Assembly (NCBI GenBank): GCA_000739515.1
Contig: DF820455.1
Coordinates: forward strand, 520,183-558,152
Length of the DNA stretch: 37,970 nucleotides
DNA from: Candidatus Moduliflexus flocculans
GTDB lineage: Bacteria; Moduliflexota; Moduliflexia; Moduliflexales; Moduliflexaceae
Direction of reading: 5' to 3'
Under the pieces are notes generated by a model. That model did no database searches, was not told the origin of the DNA, and saw only the letters and a program-made list of their open reading frames with translations. The position numbers were made by a program, and so were the translations under genes. Shown here in pieces: positions 17,286 through 26,383 of the stretch (position 1 is its first letter; every line of letters begins with the position of its first letter).

Positions 17286-18188
17286 ATGCCAGAATTATTG
17301 CCTCAGATAACGCGACGCGATTTCCTCCGCTTCGGCATGGCTGCCGGCGCGGCGTTGGCCTTGACCGCCTGTCATTCTTCGAGCGGTGACGATAATGATC
17401 CGGGGACACCCGGCGGCGGTTCCTACGGATTTCGCGGCTTTAACGTGCATCCCTATCAGGGAGGATTATACAATGTCCAGACTAAAGCGTTGCAAGATAT
17501 TCATGCGAGTTGGATCAGAACCACGTTAGGGCTAACCAGCGATCTCGCCGGAGCCTACGCGACCTCCACCGGCCTGAACGTGCTTGGCATCATCGGCGAT
17601 TTCGGGAATCCGTCGCTTTCCAAAAGTGATTGGCCGGCGATGGTGGAAGCGGTGATTCGCCGTTATCCGTCAATCACATATTTTCAGATATTGAATGAAC
17701 CAGAAGAGTTTTACAATATGTCGAATACGGAATATGTGCGCGACTATCTTCGCCCGGCGCATACCGTGATTCGACAGAAATTCCCGTCGGTGAAAATCGT
17801 GGCCGCCGCGCCGCTCGGTCAATCGAGCGGGCTGAACGATTTTACGGAAATGTCGGTGGCAGGGGCAGATCAGTATTGCGATTTTCGCGGTGTGCATATT
17901 TATTATGAGCAAGAGTTTTATTCCCCCTGGAGCGCCTACCGTTTAGCGACACAGAAGCCGATCATGGTGACGGAAACCGGCAAAAAAACGCCGAGCGAGC
18001 ATCTTGCCTGGTGGACAACCCAGATTCCCGCGATTAAGCAGGCGTTGCAGACGCAATATGTCTTTTATTATACGCTGTTGGAGCAGCCGGCCTATACCGG
18101 CTATGAGATCATTCTTGCGGAATTAGACAGCCGTGGTAACGTGCAGCCCGCGCCAGGTTCAGAATTGTATAACTATTTGAAAGCGTAA
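17286..18188 (+). CDS. Tat-exported lipoprotein, clan GH-A-like glycoside hydrolase
   Basis: A 300-residue protein with the Tat motif RRDFLRF at 10-16, a hydrophobic stretch and a lipobox LTA-Cys29, so it is probably exported folded and lipid-anchored. After a Gly/Ser linker comes a small TIM barrel of clan GH-A type. YFQILNEPEE places the likely acid/base at Glu138, VHIYY is at 203-207, and MVTETGKK places the nucleophile at Glu230. The GH family and substrate cannot be named; GH5, GH39 and GH53 are possible relatives. At about 250 barrel residues it is compact. AAAGGA precedes the ATG. The 150-base gap upstream shows no clear promoter or terminator. Confidence 0.78.
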   Translation: MPELLPQITRRDFLRFGMAAGAALALTACHSSSGDDNDPGTPGGGSYGFRGFNVHPYQGGLYNVQTKALQDIHASWIRTTLGLTSDLAGAYATSTGLNVLGIIGDFGNPSLSKSDWPAMVEAVIRRYPSITYFQILNEPEEFYNMSNTEYVRDYLRPAHTVIRQKFPSVKIVAAAPLGQSSGLNDFTEMSVAGADQYCDFRGVHIYYEQEFYSPWSAYRLATQKPIMVTETGKKTPSEHLAWWTTQIPAIKQALQTQYVFYYTLLEQPAYTGYEIILAELDSRGNVQPAPGSELYNYLKA

Positions 18189-18312
18189 GACATTGTGTCA
18201 TTCGTTTTTAACAGCGTTCAAGAGAGTCCGACGAGGACGGCGGCGGGACAACGTATCTTTAAAAGTTAATGAAACAATATAGCGTTTTGATAAGTTGAAG
18301 GTGATTGGTCAA

Positions 18313-18345
18313 TCGTCCCCCGGATATGACTGTCCTGGGGGACGA
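18313..18345. repeat. Palindrome, TCGTCCCCC/GGGGGACGA
   Basis: Nine-base perfect arms flank a 15-base loop in the gap between convergent genes ending at 18188 (+) and 18379 (-). It may help termination on both sides but has no T-run. Confidence 0.6.
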
Positions 18346-18378
18346 ACCCGTGCTCCGCGTGGAACGAGGGCGTTTTTC

Positions 18379-20499
18379 CTATACCCCACCTTTTGATCTT
18401 TTGGGAAAGGGAATTTCGATCATAAAACTTGTGCCGACATGTGGTTCGCTTTCGCAGCGAATCGTGCCATTCAAGCGTTGCGTCACCAAATTGAAGACGA
18501 TATGCAATCCTAATCCCGTGCCACCTTGTGAGCGTTTGGTTGTAAAAAACGGTTCGAACACTTTGGCGCGTTCCTCTTCGCTCATTCCCCGGCCATTATC
18601 ATGATAACGCAAGCTTAGTTTGTCCTCTGCCGGCATGGTGACATCAATAACGATCTCTCCGCTTTCAGTCTGCGCAAAGGCATGCATCAGCGAATTCATA
18701 ATGAAATTGGTGAAAATTTGAGAAAACGCTCCGGGATAACTCTCTAATTCAAGGTCTTCGGGACAATTAATCGTTATGTTATGGCGCGTGCGTTTCAATT
18801 TCGGGTGCAAGTTTAATAATACGCCGTGCAGATAATTATTTAATCGAAAGACTCGTTTTTCGTCGCTGGTCTGATCGACAGCCACCTGCTTGAAACTTTT
18901 GACCTGATCTGCGGCGCGTTGCAAATTTCCAAGAATCATTTCCGATGATTCTTGCGCCGTTTTTAAATAACTCATCAGGTCCGAACGCTTCATATCCCCT
19001 TGTTCGTAGATCTCTTTCAATTCTAATGTGCGCTGATGCAAATAAGAGGCGGCGGTCACGCCAACTCCTACCGGGGTATTAATCTCATGCGCGACTCCGG
19101 CGACCAATCCTCCTAATGAGGCCATCTTTTCCGCATGCACGAGTTGTTCTTGAGTCTTGCGCACCACTTCCAGCGATTCTTGCAACGCGCGGTTCGTTTC
19201 CTGAAGTTCGGCAGTACGAACAGTCACGCGCTTTTCGAGTTCTTCATTCAACTCGCGCAACGACTCCTCGGCGCGTTTTCGTTCGGTAATATCTTCATAT
19301 AATGCGACGAAATATCCCTGTTCTGGGCTATACGCCGACACGGAATACCAGGTGTTGAATTCTGGAAAATGGAGATCAAACGTGACCTCTTTCCCCGCCA
19401 GCGCAACATCGCCATACACTGTAATCAGATTAGGCGTCAGCGTTTTGACGACTGGCCAGACTTCAGTGGCGCGTTTGCCAATAACGCTCCGATTCAGTCC
19501 CGTCAGGCGCTCGAAGGCGTCATTGACTTCTAAAAAGACGAAATCCACAGGCGTCCCCTGTTCGTTTTTGATCATTTTATGATACCCGAAACCGCTCAGC
19601 ATATTTTTAAACAACGAGCGATATTCAGCTTCGCTTTCCTGGAGGGCTTCTTCGGCAAGCTTTCGTTCAGTAATATCTTCAACAATCGCCTGCACGCCGC
19701 TGATCACGAAATCCTCATTCCGCAGAGGGGTCAGGTGGTATCGCAAAAAAACCTGTTTATCCCATTCGCTGAAACAGATGCGCTCCGAAATTGAAGGAAG
19801 GCCGCTTTCGAGGCATTCGCGGAAATCGCTGGCAATTCCGGCATTGAGAAAAGAGGGCGAGGTTAACACATTGCTCGCCTTTAACGCCTCAACAGAAGGC
19901 GCGCCTAACATCGCTGCGACCATGCCGTTCACATCCATGATCTGCCCTTGCGCGTCAATGGAGATAATTCCTAATGGCGCATTCTCAACCAGGCGACGAT
20001 AGCGTTCTTCGCTCTGTCGCAAGGCAAATTCAGCGCGATTTCGTTCCGCAATTTCCGCTTCGAGTTCAGCCGTGCGTTCTTTGACCAGTTCTTCTAAATG
20101 CTCTCGATATAAGCCGATTTGTTCTTCAGCATGTTTACGACTCAGCGCTTTCACGACTGTAATCGGCAAGGTGGTCAGATAATCGCCATCGGCATCTTTG
20201 GTAATATAATCGTAAGCGCCTTTATGGATGGATTGCACCGCAATTTCAGCATCTTCAGAGCCTGTTACGACGACAATCGGCGTCCCTTTCACATTCTCGA
20301 ACAGATCAAATGCCGTTCCATCCCCTAATAAATAATCAAGCACGATCACATCGAACGTTTCCGAGCGAATATATTCCCTGGCCTCCGTCACCGACCCCGC
20401 GATCCGATAAATATAATCCAATCCCTCGCGTTGCACAAATCGCTTAAACGCCATTTGATCAATCTGATTATCTTCAACAAGCAGCAGCCGAGTTGCCAT
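18379..20499 (-). CDS. Receiver-PAS-PAS histidine kinase
   Basis: A 706-residue soluble protein. ATG 20499 has GGAGGG directly upstream; an open frame to 20610 would add unconserved residues. A receiver domain (1-115) has D10, phosphoacceptor D55 (VLDYLLGD) and K101. A coiled coil (125-160) follows, then two PAS domains (about 165-280 and 290-405), each ending in EDITERK, and another coiled coil. HisKA has H471 (AGVAHEINTP). The ATPase domain has N598/N602, DNGRGM at 634-639 and GGTGLGL at 659-665. With the receiver first, an upstream kinase probably modulates it; its own output regulator is not nearby. There are no membrane helices. Confidence 0.93.
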   Translation of the reverse strand: MATRLLLVEDNQIDQMAFKRFVQREGLDYIYRIAGSVTEAREYIRSETFDVIVLDYLLGDGTAFDLFENVKGTPIVVVTGSEDAEIAVQSIHKGAYDYITKDADGDYLTTLPITVVKALSRKHAEEQIGLYREHLEELVKERTAELEAEIAERNRAEFALRQSEERYRRLVENAPLGIISIDAQGQIMDVNGMVAAMLGAPSVEALKASNVLTSPSFLNAGIASDFRECLESGLPSISERICFSEWDKQVFLRYHLTPLRNEDFVISGVQAIVEDITERKLAEEALQESEAEYRSLFKNMLSGFGYHKMIKNEQGTPVDFVFLEVNDAFERLTGLNRSVIGKRATEVWPVVKTLTPNLITVYGDVALAGKEVTFDLHFPEFNTWYSVSAYSPEQGYFVALYEDITERKRAEESLRELNEELEKRVTVRTAELQETNRALQESLEVVRKTQEQLVHAEKMASLGGLVAGVAHEINTPVGVGVTAASYLHQRTLELKEIYEQGDMKRSDLMSYLKTAQESSEMILGNLQRAADQVKSFKQVAVDQTSDEKRVFRLNNYLHGVLLNLHPKLKRTRHNITINCPEDLELESYPGAFSQIFTNFIMNSLMHAFAQTESGEIVIDVTMPAEDKLSLRYHDNGRGMSEEERAKVFEPFFTTKRSQGGTGLGLHIVFNLVTQRLNGTIRCESEPHVGTSFMIEIPFPKRSKGGV

Positions 20500-20720
20500 A
20501 TTCCCTCCGCCCTCATCGTGCATTATTGCGGATTTACGCCTTTGTAAAGCGTCATTTGCAGAAAGACACGTTACGAAATCAAAGAAAGGATAGGCAAGAA
20601 AATTCTGCATTTTTTCTTATCTGCATACGTAATCCATCTAAAAATGTTCCTCCCGTTGTTTGCGGTTGCCATTGACTCCGAACATGATTTTTTACACGAA
20701 ATAACGGTTGACAAAAACCA

Positions 20721-20749
20721 TTGACGTTTCCAGAAGCCTGACATGAAAT
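20721..20749 (+). promoter_or_regulatory. Probable promoter of the DinB-thioesterase pair
   Basis: TTGACG (20721-20726) and TGAAAT (20744-20749) are 17 bases apart, 48 bases before ATG 20797. A further TTGACA at 20708-20713 has no matching -10. Confidence 0.45.
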
Positions 20750-20796
20750 GAACACAACATATATCATCATGAACATTTTCCGAAGGAGCATAATTT

Positions 20797-21318
20797 ATGG
20801 ATTTACGATACCCGATTGGCCGATTTCAAAAGGTTGAAACGCTGACGATTTCCGAACGGCACGCCTGCATTGCCGATATTGAACAGACGCCCGCCAACCT
20901 CCGCGCGGCGGTGGCCGATTTGACGCCAGAACAGATTGACACGCCGTACCGCCCGGAAGGCTGGACCGTGCGACAGGTGGCGCATCATCTTCCCGACAGC
21001 CATCTCAACGCCTATATCCGTTTTAAACTCGCGCTGACAGAAGACGAGCCGCTAATTAAAACGTATGCGGAAGAACGCTGGGCGGAGTTGGCGGATACGC
21101 GGCAAACGCCGATAGAAATCTCGCTGACGTTGATGGACGCCCTGCATACACGCTGGACAATTTTGCTGAACGCCTTGAGCGACGACGAATGGCGGCGGAC
21201 GTTTCGCCATCCAGATTTAGGCGTGATGCGCTTAGAGCAAAGCCTTGCGCTCTATGCCTGGCATGGCAAACATCATGTCGCGCATATCCGTTCGCTGCGC
21301 GAGCGCATGGGGTGGTAA
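20797..21318 (+). CDS. DinB/YfiT-family metal-dependent protein
   Basis: A 173-residue protein close in sequence to Bacillus YfiT: LRYPIGRF at the start, WTVRQVAHHLPDSHLNAYIR, and WHGKHHVAHIRSLRERMGW at the end. The histidines at 63/64, 159/160 and 163 match the three-His metal site of this four-helix bundle family. YfiT-type proteins include putative bacillithiol S-transferases; whether this cell makes bacillithiol is unknown. The ATG has GGAG 9 bases upstream. It is followed after 2 bases by a thioesterase gene, so the two are almost certainly co-transcribed. Confidence 0.85.
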   Translation: MDLRYPIGRFQKVETLTISERHACIADIEQTPANLRAAVADLTPEQIDTPYRPEGWTVRQVAHHLPDSHLNAYIRFKLALTEDEPLIKTYAEERWAELADTRQTPIEISLTLMDALHTRWTILLNALSDDEWRRTFRHPDLGVMRLEQSLALYAWHGKHHVAHIRSLRERMGW

Positions 21319-21320
21319 TC

Positions 21321-21830
21321 ATGCACTATCACGTCAAGCGGAAACAGCCGAACAGCAAAATGTGTTTTGTCTGCGGCATGAAAAACTCGTTTGGGTTGCA
21401 GACCTTTTTTTATGAATTGGAGAATAATGAACTGCTCGCCATCTTCAAGCCAGGTGAGGAGCATCAGAGCTATCCCGGCCGACTGCATGGCGGAATTGCC
21501 GCCGCGATTTTAGACGAAACCATCGGGCGGGCGATCATGATTCCGTATGAAGAAGCGGTGTGGGGCGTGACATTAGAATTCACGTCGCGCTATAAACAGC
21601 CGATTCCGCTCAATCAGGACATTCGCGCTCGCTGCCGGATTGTCAAAGAAAGCAGCCGCGTCTTCGAAGGAAGCGGCGAAATTTTGCTGCCAGATGGCTC
21701 AGTGGCGGTGGAAGGATTTGGCAAATATCTGAAAATGCCGATTGAAAAAATCGCGGATTTTGATACGACAGAGCAGGAATGGCGCGTCGTCGAATCGTCA
21801 AAAGACCCGGCAATGGTGGAATTAGCGTAA
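21321..21830 (+). CDS. Hotdog-fold thioesterase, PaaI-like
   Basis: A 169-residue protein starting at ATG 21321, two bases after the preceding stop; the longer open frame from 21189 overlaps that gene in another frame and was rejected. The core LHGGIAAAILDETIGRA is the signature helix of PaaI/4HBT hotdog thioesterases, which hydrolyse acyl-CoA or acyl-ACP thioesters. An N-terminal CFVCG motif (about 15-19) is common in one subgroup and may bind metal. The last 25 residues (EQEWRVVESSKDPAMVE) extend beyond the fold. Substrate unknown. Confidence 0.83.
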   Translation: MHYHVKRKQPNSKMCFVCGMKNSFGLQTFFYELENNELLAIFKPGEEHQSYPGRLHGGIAAAILDETIGRAIMIPYEEAVWGVTLEFTSRYKQPIPLNQDIRARCRIVKESSRVFEGSGEILLPDGSVAVEGFGKYLKMPIEKIADFDTTEQEWRVVESSKDPAMVELA

Positions 21831-21836
21831 AAAGAC

Positions 21837-21865
21837 GTACCAGACACCTTCAAGGTGTCTGGCAC
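21837..21865. repeat. Palindrome between convergent genes (GTGTCTGG type)
   Basis: A near-perfect hairpin with CCAGACACC and GGTGTCTGG arms lies between the thioesterase stop at 21830 and the asd stop at 21874. It could serve as a shared terminator although it lacks a T-run. It is a member of the five-copy palindrome family. Confidence 0.6.
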
Positions 21866-21873
21866 GTTGAAAT

Positions 21874-22959
21874 TTACTCCAAATACCCTTTGGCTTTAAT
21901 CAATTCCGCGCCGAGGATTGCGCCGCCAGCCGCGCCGCGCACGGTGTTGTGCGACAGGGCGACAAAACGGATGTCTTGCACGTTGCAATTCCGCAGGCGT
22001 CCGATGGTGACCGCCATCGCTTTATCGGTATCGCGGTCTTTCTTCGGCTGAGGACGATTATCTTCACGCCGGTAAATAATCGGGCGTTCCGGCGCGAATG
22101 GCAGATTCAATTCCTGCGGCTCGGCGCGGAAGGCTTCCCAGATCGCGATAACTTCTTCTTTCGACGGTTTTTTATCGCGGAATTTTACGCTGACTGAGGC
22201 GACATGCCCGTCAATTACCGGCACGCGGTTGCACTGCGCCGAAATGCGGATCGAGGTGTCATCCACAATCCGGTTGCCTTCGATGCGCCCGAAAATTTTC
22301 AACGGCTCTTGTTCGCTTTTTTCGTCTTCGCCTTTGATGAACGGCACGATATTGTCAATAATATCCCACGACGATACGCCCGGATATCCCGCGCCGGAAA
22401 CGGCCTGCAAGGTCGTAATCACGAGGCTTGCCACCGGATAGCCTGCCTTCATCAGCGCATAGACCGGCGCCATGTAACTTTGTACGCTGCAATTCGGTTT
22501 CACGGCGATAAAGCCTTTGTTCCAACCGCGATTTTTGCGCTGAATCGGAATAATATCGGCATGAGCAGCGTTGATTTCGGGAATCATCATCGGCACGTCC
22601 GACGTATGGCGATGCGCGGAGTTGTTCGACACGACCGGAATGTCGTTCGCAGCGTAGCGTTCTTCTAAGTCGAGAATCGCCTGTTTATCGAGTTCAACGG
22701 CGGAAAAGACGAAGCGGCAGTGCGGTTTCGCCGCTTCGATGTTGCTGGCGTCCTGCACGATCAAGCCAGCCACAGCCGCCGGAATATCGCCATCCATCAG
22801 CCAGCGTCCGGCGACAGCATCGGCAAACGTTTTGCCCGCCGAACGCGGCGACGCGGCGACGTATGTCACTTCGAACCAGGGATGGTTTTGTAACAAGCGG
22901 ATATAATTTTGCCCGACCATGCCGGTCGCGCCAAGTACGCCCACAGGAATTTTTTGCAT
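21874..22959 (-). CDS. asd: Aspartate-semialdehyde dehydrogenase
   Basis: A 361-residue enzyme that reduces L-aspartyl-4-phosphate to the semialdehyde with NADPH, the branch point for lysine/diaminopimelate, threonine and methionine. The nucleotide-binding loop is GATGMVG (10-16). The catalytic Cys157 lies in VKPNCSVQS and the base His252 in VIDGHVASV. The length and motifs (SWDIIDNIVPFIKGEDEKSE) match the archaeal/fungal-type enzyme rather than the E. coli type. GGAGG lies about 8 bases before the ATG. The gene stands alone; its upstream gap (22960-23165) is AT-rich and shared with a divergent gene. Confidence 0.95.
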   Translation of the reverse strand: MQKIPVGVLGATGMVGQNYIRLLQNHPWFEVTYVAASPRSAGKTFADAVAGRWLMDGDIPAAVAGLIVQDASNIEAAKPHCRFVFSAVELDKQAILDLEERYAANDIPVVSNNSAHRHTSDVPMMIPEINAAHADIIPIQRKNRGWNKGFIAVKPNCSVQSYMAPVYALMKAGYPVASLVITTLQAVSGAGYPGVSSWDIIDNIVPFIKGEDEKSEQEPLKIFGRIEGNRIVDDTSIRISAQCNRVPVIDGHVASVSVKFRDKKPSKEEVIAIWEAFRAEPQELNLPFAPERPIIYRREDNRPQPKKDRDTDKAMAVTIGRLRNCNVQDIRFVALSHNTVRGAAGGAILGAELIKAKGYLE

Positions 22960-23165
22960 GACCTATCCTCCAAATTTATTATCTGTTAAATTATTTTCGT
23001 GTGCATTCATTATTTTTTATGAAGTCATGTATTTTTTTAATTCAAATCGTTCCTGTCAAGGGAAATGAATAGAAGAAGCGAACTTTTTTCTTGCCGGATT
23101 TTTGAAATAGCGTACGGTAGCAGTTCATCTTATCCCTAACGAATCACATTAAAATTAGAAACGCT

Positions 23166-24698
23166 ATGTCTGAAATTCTAAAAAAACGATTATTGATTTT
23201 CATCGTCGCCTACAATGCGGAGCGGCATATTCAGCATGTGCTTGACCGCATTCCGCCTTCGATTTATCAGGATTATGAGTATGAAATCTTGCTGATTGAT
23301 GACTCTTCGACCGATCACACGTTCGATTTCGCGAAACGGTATCAGTCTATTCATCGCGATATACGGCTAAAAGTGTTGTTCAATCCCGAGAATTTAGGGT
23401 ATGGCGGCAATCAAAAATTAGGGTATCATTACGCGATTCAGCATCATTTCGACGTAGTCGTCCTGCTGCATGGCGACGGGCAATATGCGCCGGAATTGCT
23501 TGAAGCAATGGTCTCGCCGATTTTCGATGGCGAGGCAGATATTGTGTTAGGATCGCGGATGTTGAACAAGGGCGGCGCGAGAAAAGGCGGAATGCCGCTG
23601 TATAAGTTTATCGGCAATAAAATGCTGACGACCTTTCAAAATATGCTGCTGAAGACGTCACTCTCGGAATTTCATTCCGGCTACCGCGCGTTTTCAGTTA
23701 AGGCGTTACGCGGGTTGCCGTTCGAGCGCAATTCCAACGATTTTCATTTCGATACGCAGATTTTAATTCAGGCCGCGTTCAAGTCGCTGCGGATATTAGA
23801 AATCCCGATTCCTACGTATTACGGCGACGAAATCTGTCATGTGCAAGGGGTGAAATATGCCTGGAATGTCTTCAAATCGACCTTGTTAGCCAAAGCGCAT
23901 ACCTATTCGATTTTTTACCAGCGGGAATATGATTTGAATCCGAACGAACCCGCGCATTATTCCCTTAAATCAGGCTATGCCTCCTCGCATTCGCTCGCGA
24001 TTGAACGAATTGCGCCGCATTCGACTGTTCTGGATTTAGGCTGTCATCAGGGATATGTCGCCAATGAACTACGCAAGAAAGGATGTCATGTCGTCGGCGT
24101 TGACACGCTTCCGGCGACGCATTCCGACTATTTGAACGAATTCTGGCTGGCTGACCTGAACCATCCAGACAGGCTGCCGTCGTTAGAACAATTCGACCAT
24201 ATCTTGATGCTGGATATTTTGCAGCATCTCGATAATCCTGAACAGTTTTTGGATAGCATCCGAAAAAAAACAAAACGTACCAGTCCTGTTGTGATTATCA
24301 CAACCGCAAATGTGGCTTTTTTTATCATTCGAATACAACTCTTGCTGGCACAATTCAATTACAGCAAACAAGGAATCCTGGACATGACCCATAAACGATT
24401 GTTTACGTTCCATTCCCTCAAAAAGCTCTGTCTCGGTTCAGGGTATAAGATTCTGTCGGTGAAAGGGATTCCCGCGCCTTTTCCGAAAGCGCTTGGAAAT
24501 AATCGGTTTGCCAGATTTCTCGTCAAGGTTAACGAGGCGCTGATTCGTGTCAGCAAGACGTTGTTTTCCTTCCAAATCTATATCGAAGCGAGGCCGACGC
24601 CGGTTGTGAGCGAGTTATTGGCGTATGCGATTCATGAAAGCGTCGAGCGGAAGGTCATTTCGCAGGAAACGGCAACGGAACAGACTGGCGAGCAATAA
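23166..24698 (+). CDS. Bifunctional GT2 glycosyltransferase-SAM methyltransferase
   Basis: A 510-residue fusion. Residues 8-240 are a family-2 glycosyltransferase of dolichyl-phosphate-mannose-synthase type (FIVAYNAERHIQHVLDRIP, LLIDDSSTDHT, NLGYGGNQKLGY, LLHGDGQYAPE with Asp104, HSGYRAFS). Residues about 270-460 are a class I methyltransferase: motif I VLDLGCHQGYVANEL at 288-302, acidic Asp313, and a post-motif HILMLDILQHLDNPEQF. It probably glycosylates a lipid carrier or surface glycan and methylates the product or a related one. There is no membrane helix pair at the end. The ATG has no clear ribosome binding site. No other glycan genes lie nearby. Confidence 0.85.
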   Translation: MSEILKKRLLIFIVAYNAERHIQHVLDRIPPSIYQDYEYEILLIDDSSTDHTFDFAKRYQSIHRDIRLKVLFNPENLGYGGNQKLGYHYAIQHHFDVVVLLHGDGQYAPELLEAMVSPIFDGEADIVLGSRMLNKGGARKGGMPLYKFIGNKMLTTFQNMLLKTSLSEFHSGYRAFSVKALRGLPFERNSNDFHFDTQILIQAAFKSLRILEIPIPTYYGDEICHVQGVKYAWNVFKSTLLAKAHTYSIFYQREYDLNPNEPAHYSLKSGYASSHSLAIERIAPHSTVLDLGCHQGYVANELRKKGCHVVGVDTLPATHSDYLNEFWLADLNHPDRLPSLEQFDHILMLDILQHLDNPEQFLDSIRKKTKRTSPVVIITTANVAFFIIRIQLLLAQFNYSKQGILDMTHKRLFTFHSLKKLCLGSGYKILSVKGIPAPFPKALGNNRFARFLVKVNEALIRVSKTLFSFQIYIEARPTPVVSELLAYAIHESVERKVISQETATEQTGEQ

Positions 24699-24727
24699 AA
24701 AAAAGCGGAACAATTACTTGTTCCGCT
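24697..24727 (-). terminator. Intrinsic terminator of tRNA-Gln
   Basis: AGCGGAACA/TGTTCCGCT, a 9-bp stem with a 6-base loop at 24704-24727, is followed on the minus strand by eight T. It starts 12 bases after the tRNA and overlaps the last bases of the oppositely oriented glycosyltransferase gene. Confidence 0.85.
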
Positions 24728-24738
24728 AATAAAAGAAA

Positions 24739-24811
24739 CTGAGGAGGAAGGATTTGAACCTTCAACCCTCTGATCCAGAGTCAGATGATCTGCCAATTGA
24801 TCTACTCCTCA
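24739..24811 (-). tRNA. trnQ: tRNA-Gln (anticodon CTG)
   Basis: A 73-base cloverleaf on the minus strand. The acceptor stem TGAGGAG/CTCCTCA keeps the U1-A72 pair typical of tRNA-Gln. The anticodon arm is TCTGA-CTCTGGA-TCAGA, giving anticodon CTG. The T-arm is GAAGG-TTCAAAT-CCTTC and the discriminator is G. CCA is not encoded. TATAGT lies upstream, with TTGACA at an over-long 21-base spacing, so a separate promoter is uncertain. It lies 117 bases downstream of gltX on the same strand. Confidence 0.95.
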
Positions 24812-24882
24812 ATCTGTGAACTATACCTTTTGGCGACAGGGGAAAATGTCAAGAAAAATTTGCAAAAATGTTGCGGATCAAG

Positions 24883-24909
24883 TGTCAGACACGTCAAAAG
24901 TGTCTGACA
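24883..24909. repeat. Palindrome TGTCAGACAC/GTGTCTGACA
   Basis: Perfect 10-base arms around a 7-base loop lie between the gltX stop and tRNA-Gln. It is a member of the five-copy family. There is no T-run on the minus strand, so readthrough from gltX into the tRNA is possible. Confidence 0.7.
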
Positions 24910-24928
24910 TCTTGTTTGCTCCTGCCAT

Positions 24929-26368
24929 CTATCCCTGCGCCCGAATCCACGCAATCGCGTGCTGAATGCGGGCAATCACAAGCGGCTTGCCGAGCAGCGC
25001 CATCACGTCGAACAGGCCGGGACTCCCTGCGCCGCCAGTCAGCGCGACGCGGATCGGCTGCGCGATGTCGCCGAGTTGAATGCCGTTTTCTTCGGCAAAG
25101 ATGCGCGCATGTTCTTCGAGATGCGCCACGTCGAACGTTTCAAGCTCTTCCAGAATCGGCAGGAAGGCGCTCAACAAATCCGCCGCTGCCGGTTTAAAGG
25201 TTTTTCTGGCGGCTTTCTCGTTATATTGCACCTGTTCGACAAAATAATAGTGAACGGCGTCCGCCACTTCCACAAGTGTCCGGCTGCGCTCCTGCTGAAG
25301 CTGAATCACGCGATGCAGCCAGGGGGAATCGGCGGTCAGTGGCTCGCCAGGCGTCAATGGCGAATGCAGCGGCGCATACTTTTCTGCCAGAAACGGCAGG
25401 AGCAAGCCTGCCAAACGGTCTAACGGTGCGGCTTTCAGATAATGCTGGCTGATCCAGAGCAATTTGTCAGCGTTAAACACGCCCGCGGATTTCCCGACCC
25501 CTTCGAGCGTAAACGCTTCGACCATTTCTTGCAGCGTAAAAATTTCCTGATCGCCGTGACTCCAGCCAAGTCGCGCTAAAAAGTTGACCAGCGCTTCCGG
25601 CAGATAGCCGTTGTCGCGATATGACAAGACCGACGTGGCGGCGTGGCGCTTGCTCAATTTGGCTTTGTCCTGCCCTAAAATCAGCGGAATGTGCGCGAAT
25701 TTCGGCACGGGAAAATCCATCGCTTCATACATCTGAATCTGCTTCGGCGTGTTGCTGAGATGGTCGTTGCCGCGAATCACATGCGTAATGTTCATGCTGA
25801 CATCGTCCACTACGACGCAGAAATTATAGGTCGGACTGCCGTCGCTGCGGAGAATAATCAAATCGTCGAGTTCTGCATTCGGAAAGACGACATCCCCCTG
25901 CACAAGATCATGGACGGTCGTCACGCCGTCTAATGGCGCTTTAAAGCGCACGGTAAATGGCAGATTTTCAGGCTGATCGGCGCGGTCGCGACACGTGCGG
26001 TCATAACCGAACGGCTTGCCTTCGACCTGAGCGCGAGCGCGTTTTTGCTCCAATTCCTGTTGTGTGCAGTAGCATTTGTAGGCCTTGCCGGATTCTAAAA
26101 GTTTCTGGGCGTACTGTTGATACAACTCATAGCGCTGCGTTTGATAAAACGGCCCTTCATCCCAATCAAGGCCAAGCCAGGTCATGCCGTCAATAATCGC
26201 CTGAATCGCTTCGGGCGTCGAGCGTTCGGCGTCGGTGTCTTCGATACGCAAGACAAACACGCCCTTGTTATGCCGGGCAAACAGCCAGTTAAACAGCGCG
26301 GTGCGCGCCCCGCCGATATGCAAGTAGCCGGTGGGACTCGGCGCAAAACGTGTGCGAATCGTTTCCAT
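24929..26368 (-). CDS. gltX: Glutamyl-tRNA synthetase
   Basis: A 479-residue class I synthetase. ATG 26368 is chosen because GAGGAA lies just upstream and the family starts METIRTRFAPSPTG; the open frame begins seven codons earlier. The HIGH motif reads HIGG (17-20) and the KMSKS motif reads KLSKR (237-241). The C-terminal anticodon-binding helical region (about 320-479) is present, so the enzyme is full length. It charges tRNA-Glu. Because tRNA-Gln is next to it and many bacteria lack GlnRS, it may be the non-discriminating form that also makes Glu-tRNA-Gln for GatCAB; I cannot show that from this window. Confidence 0.95.
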   Translation of the reverse strand: METIRTRFAPSPTGYLHIGGARTALFNWLFARHNKGVFVLRIEDTDAERSTPEAIQAIIDGMTWLGLDWDEGPFYQTQRYELYQQYAQKLLESGKAYKCYCTQQELEQKRARAQVEGKPFGYDRTCRDRADQPENLPFTVRFKAPLDGVTTVHDLVQGDVVFPNAELDDLIILRSDGSPTYNFCVVVDDVSMNITHVIRGNDHLSNTPKQIQMYEAMDFPVPKFAHIPLILGQDKAKLSKRHAATSVLSYRDNGYLPEALVNFLARLGWSHGDQEIFTLQEMVEAFTLEGVGKSAGVFNADKLLWISQHYLKAAPLDRLAGLLLPFLAEKYAPLHSPLTPGEPLTADSPWLHRVIQLQQERSRTLVEVADAVHYYFVEQVQYNEKAARKTFKPAAADLLSAFLPILEELETFDVAHLEEHARIFAEENGIQLGDIAQPIRVALTGGAGSPGLFDVMALLGKPLVIARIQHAIAWIRAQG

Positions 26369-26383
26369 AAGTTCCTCTCTTAA

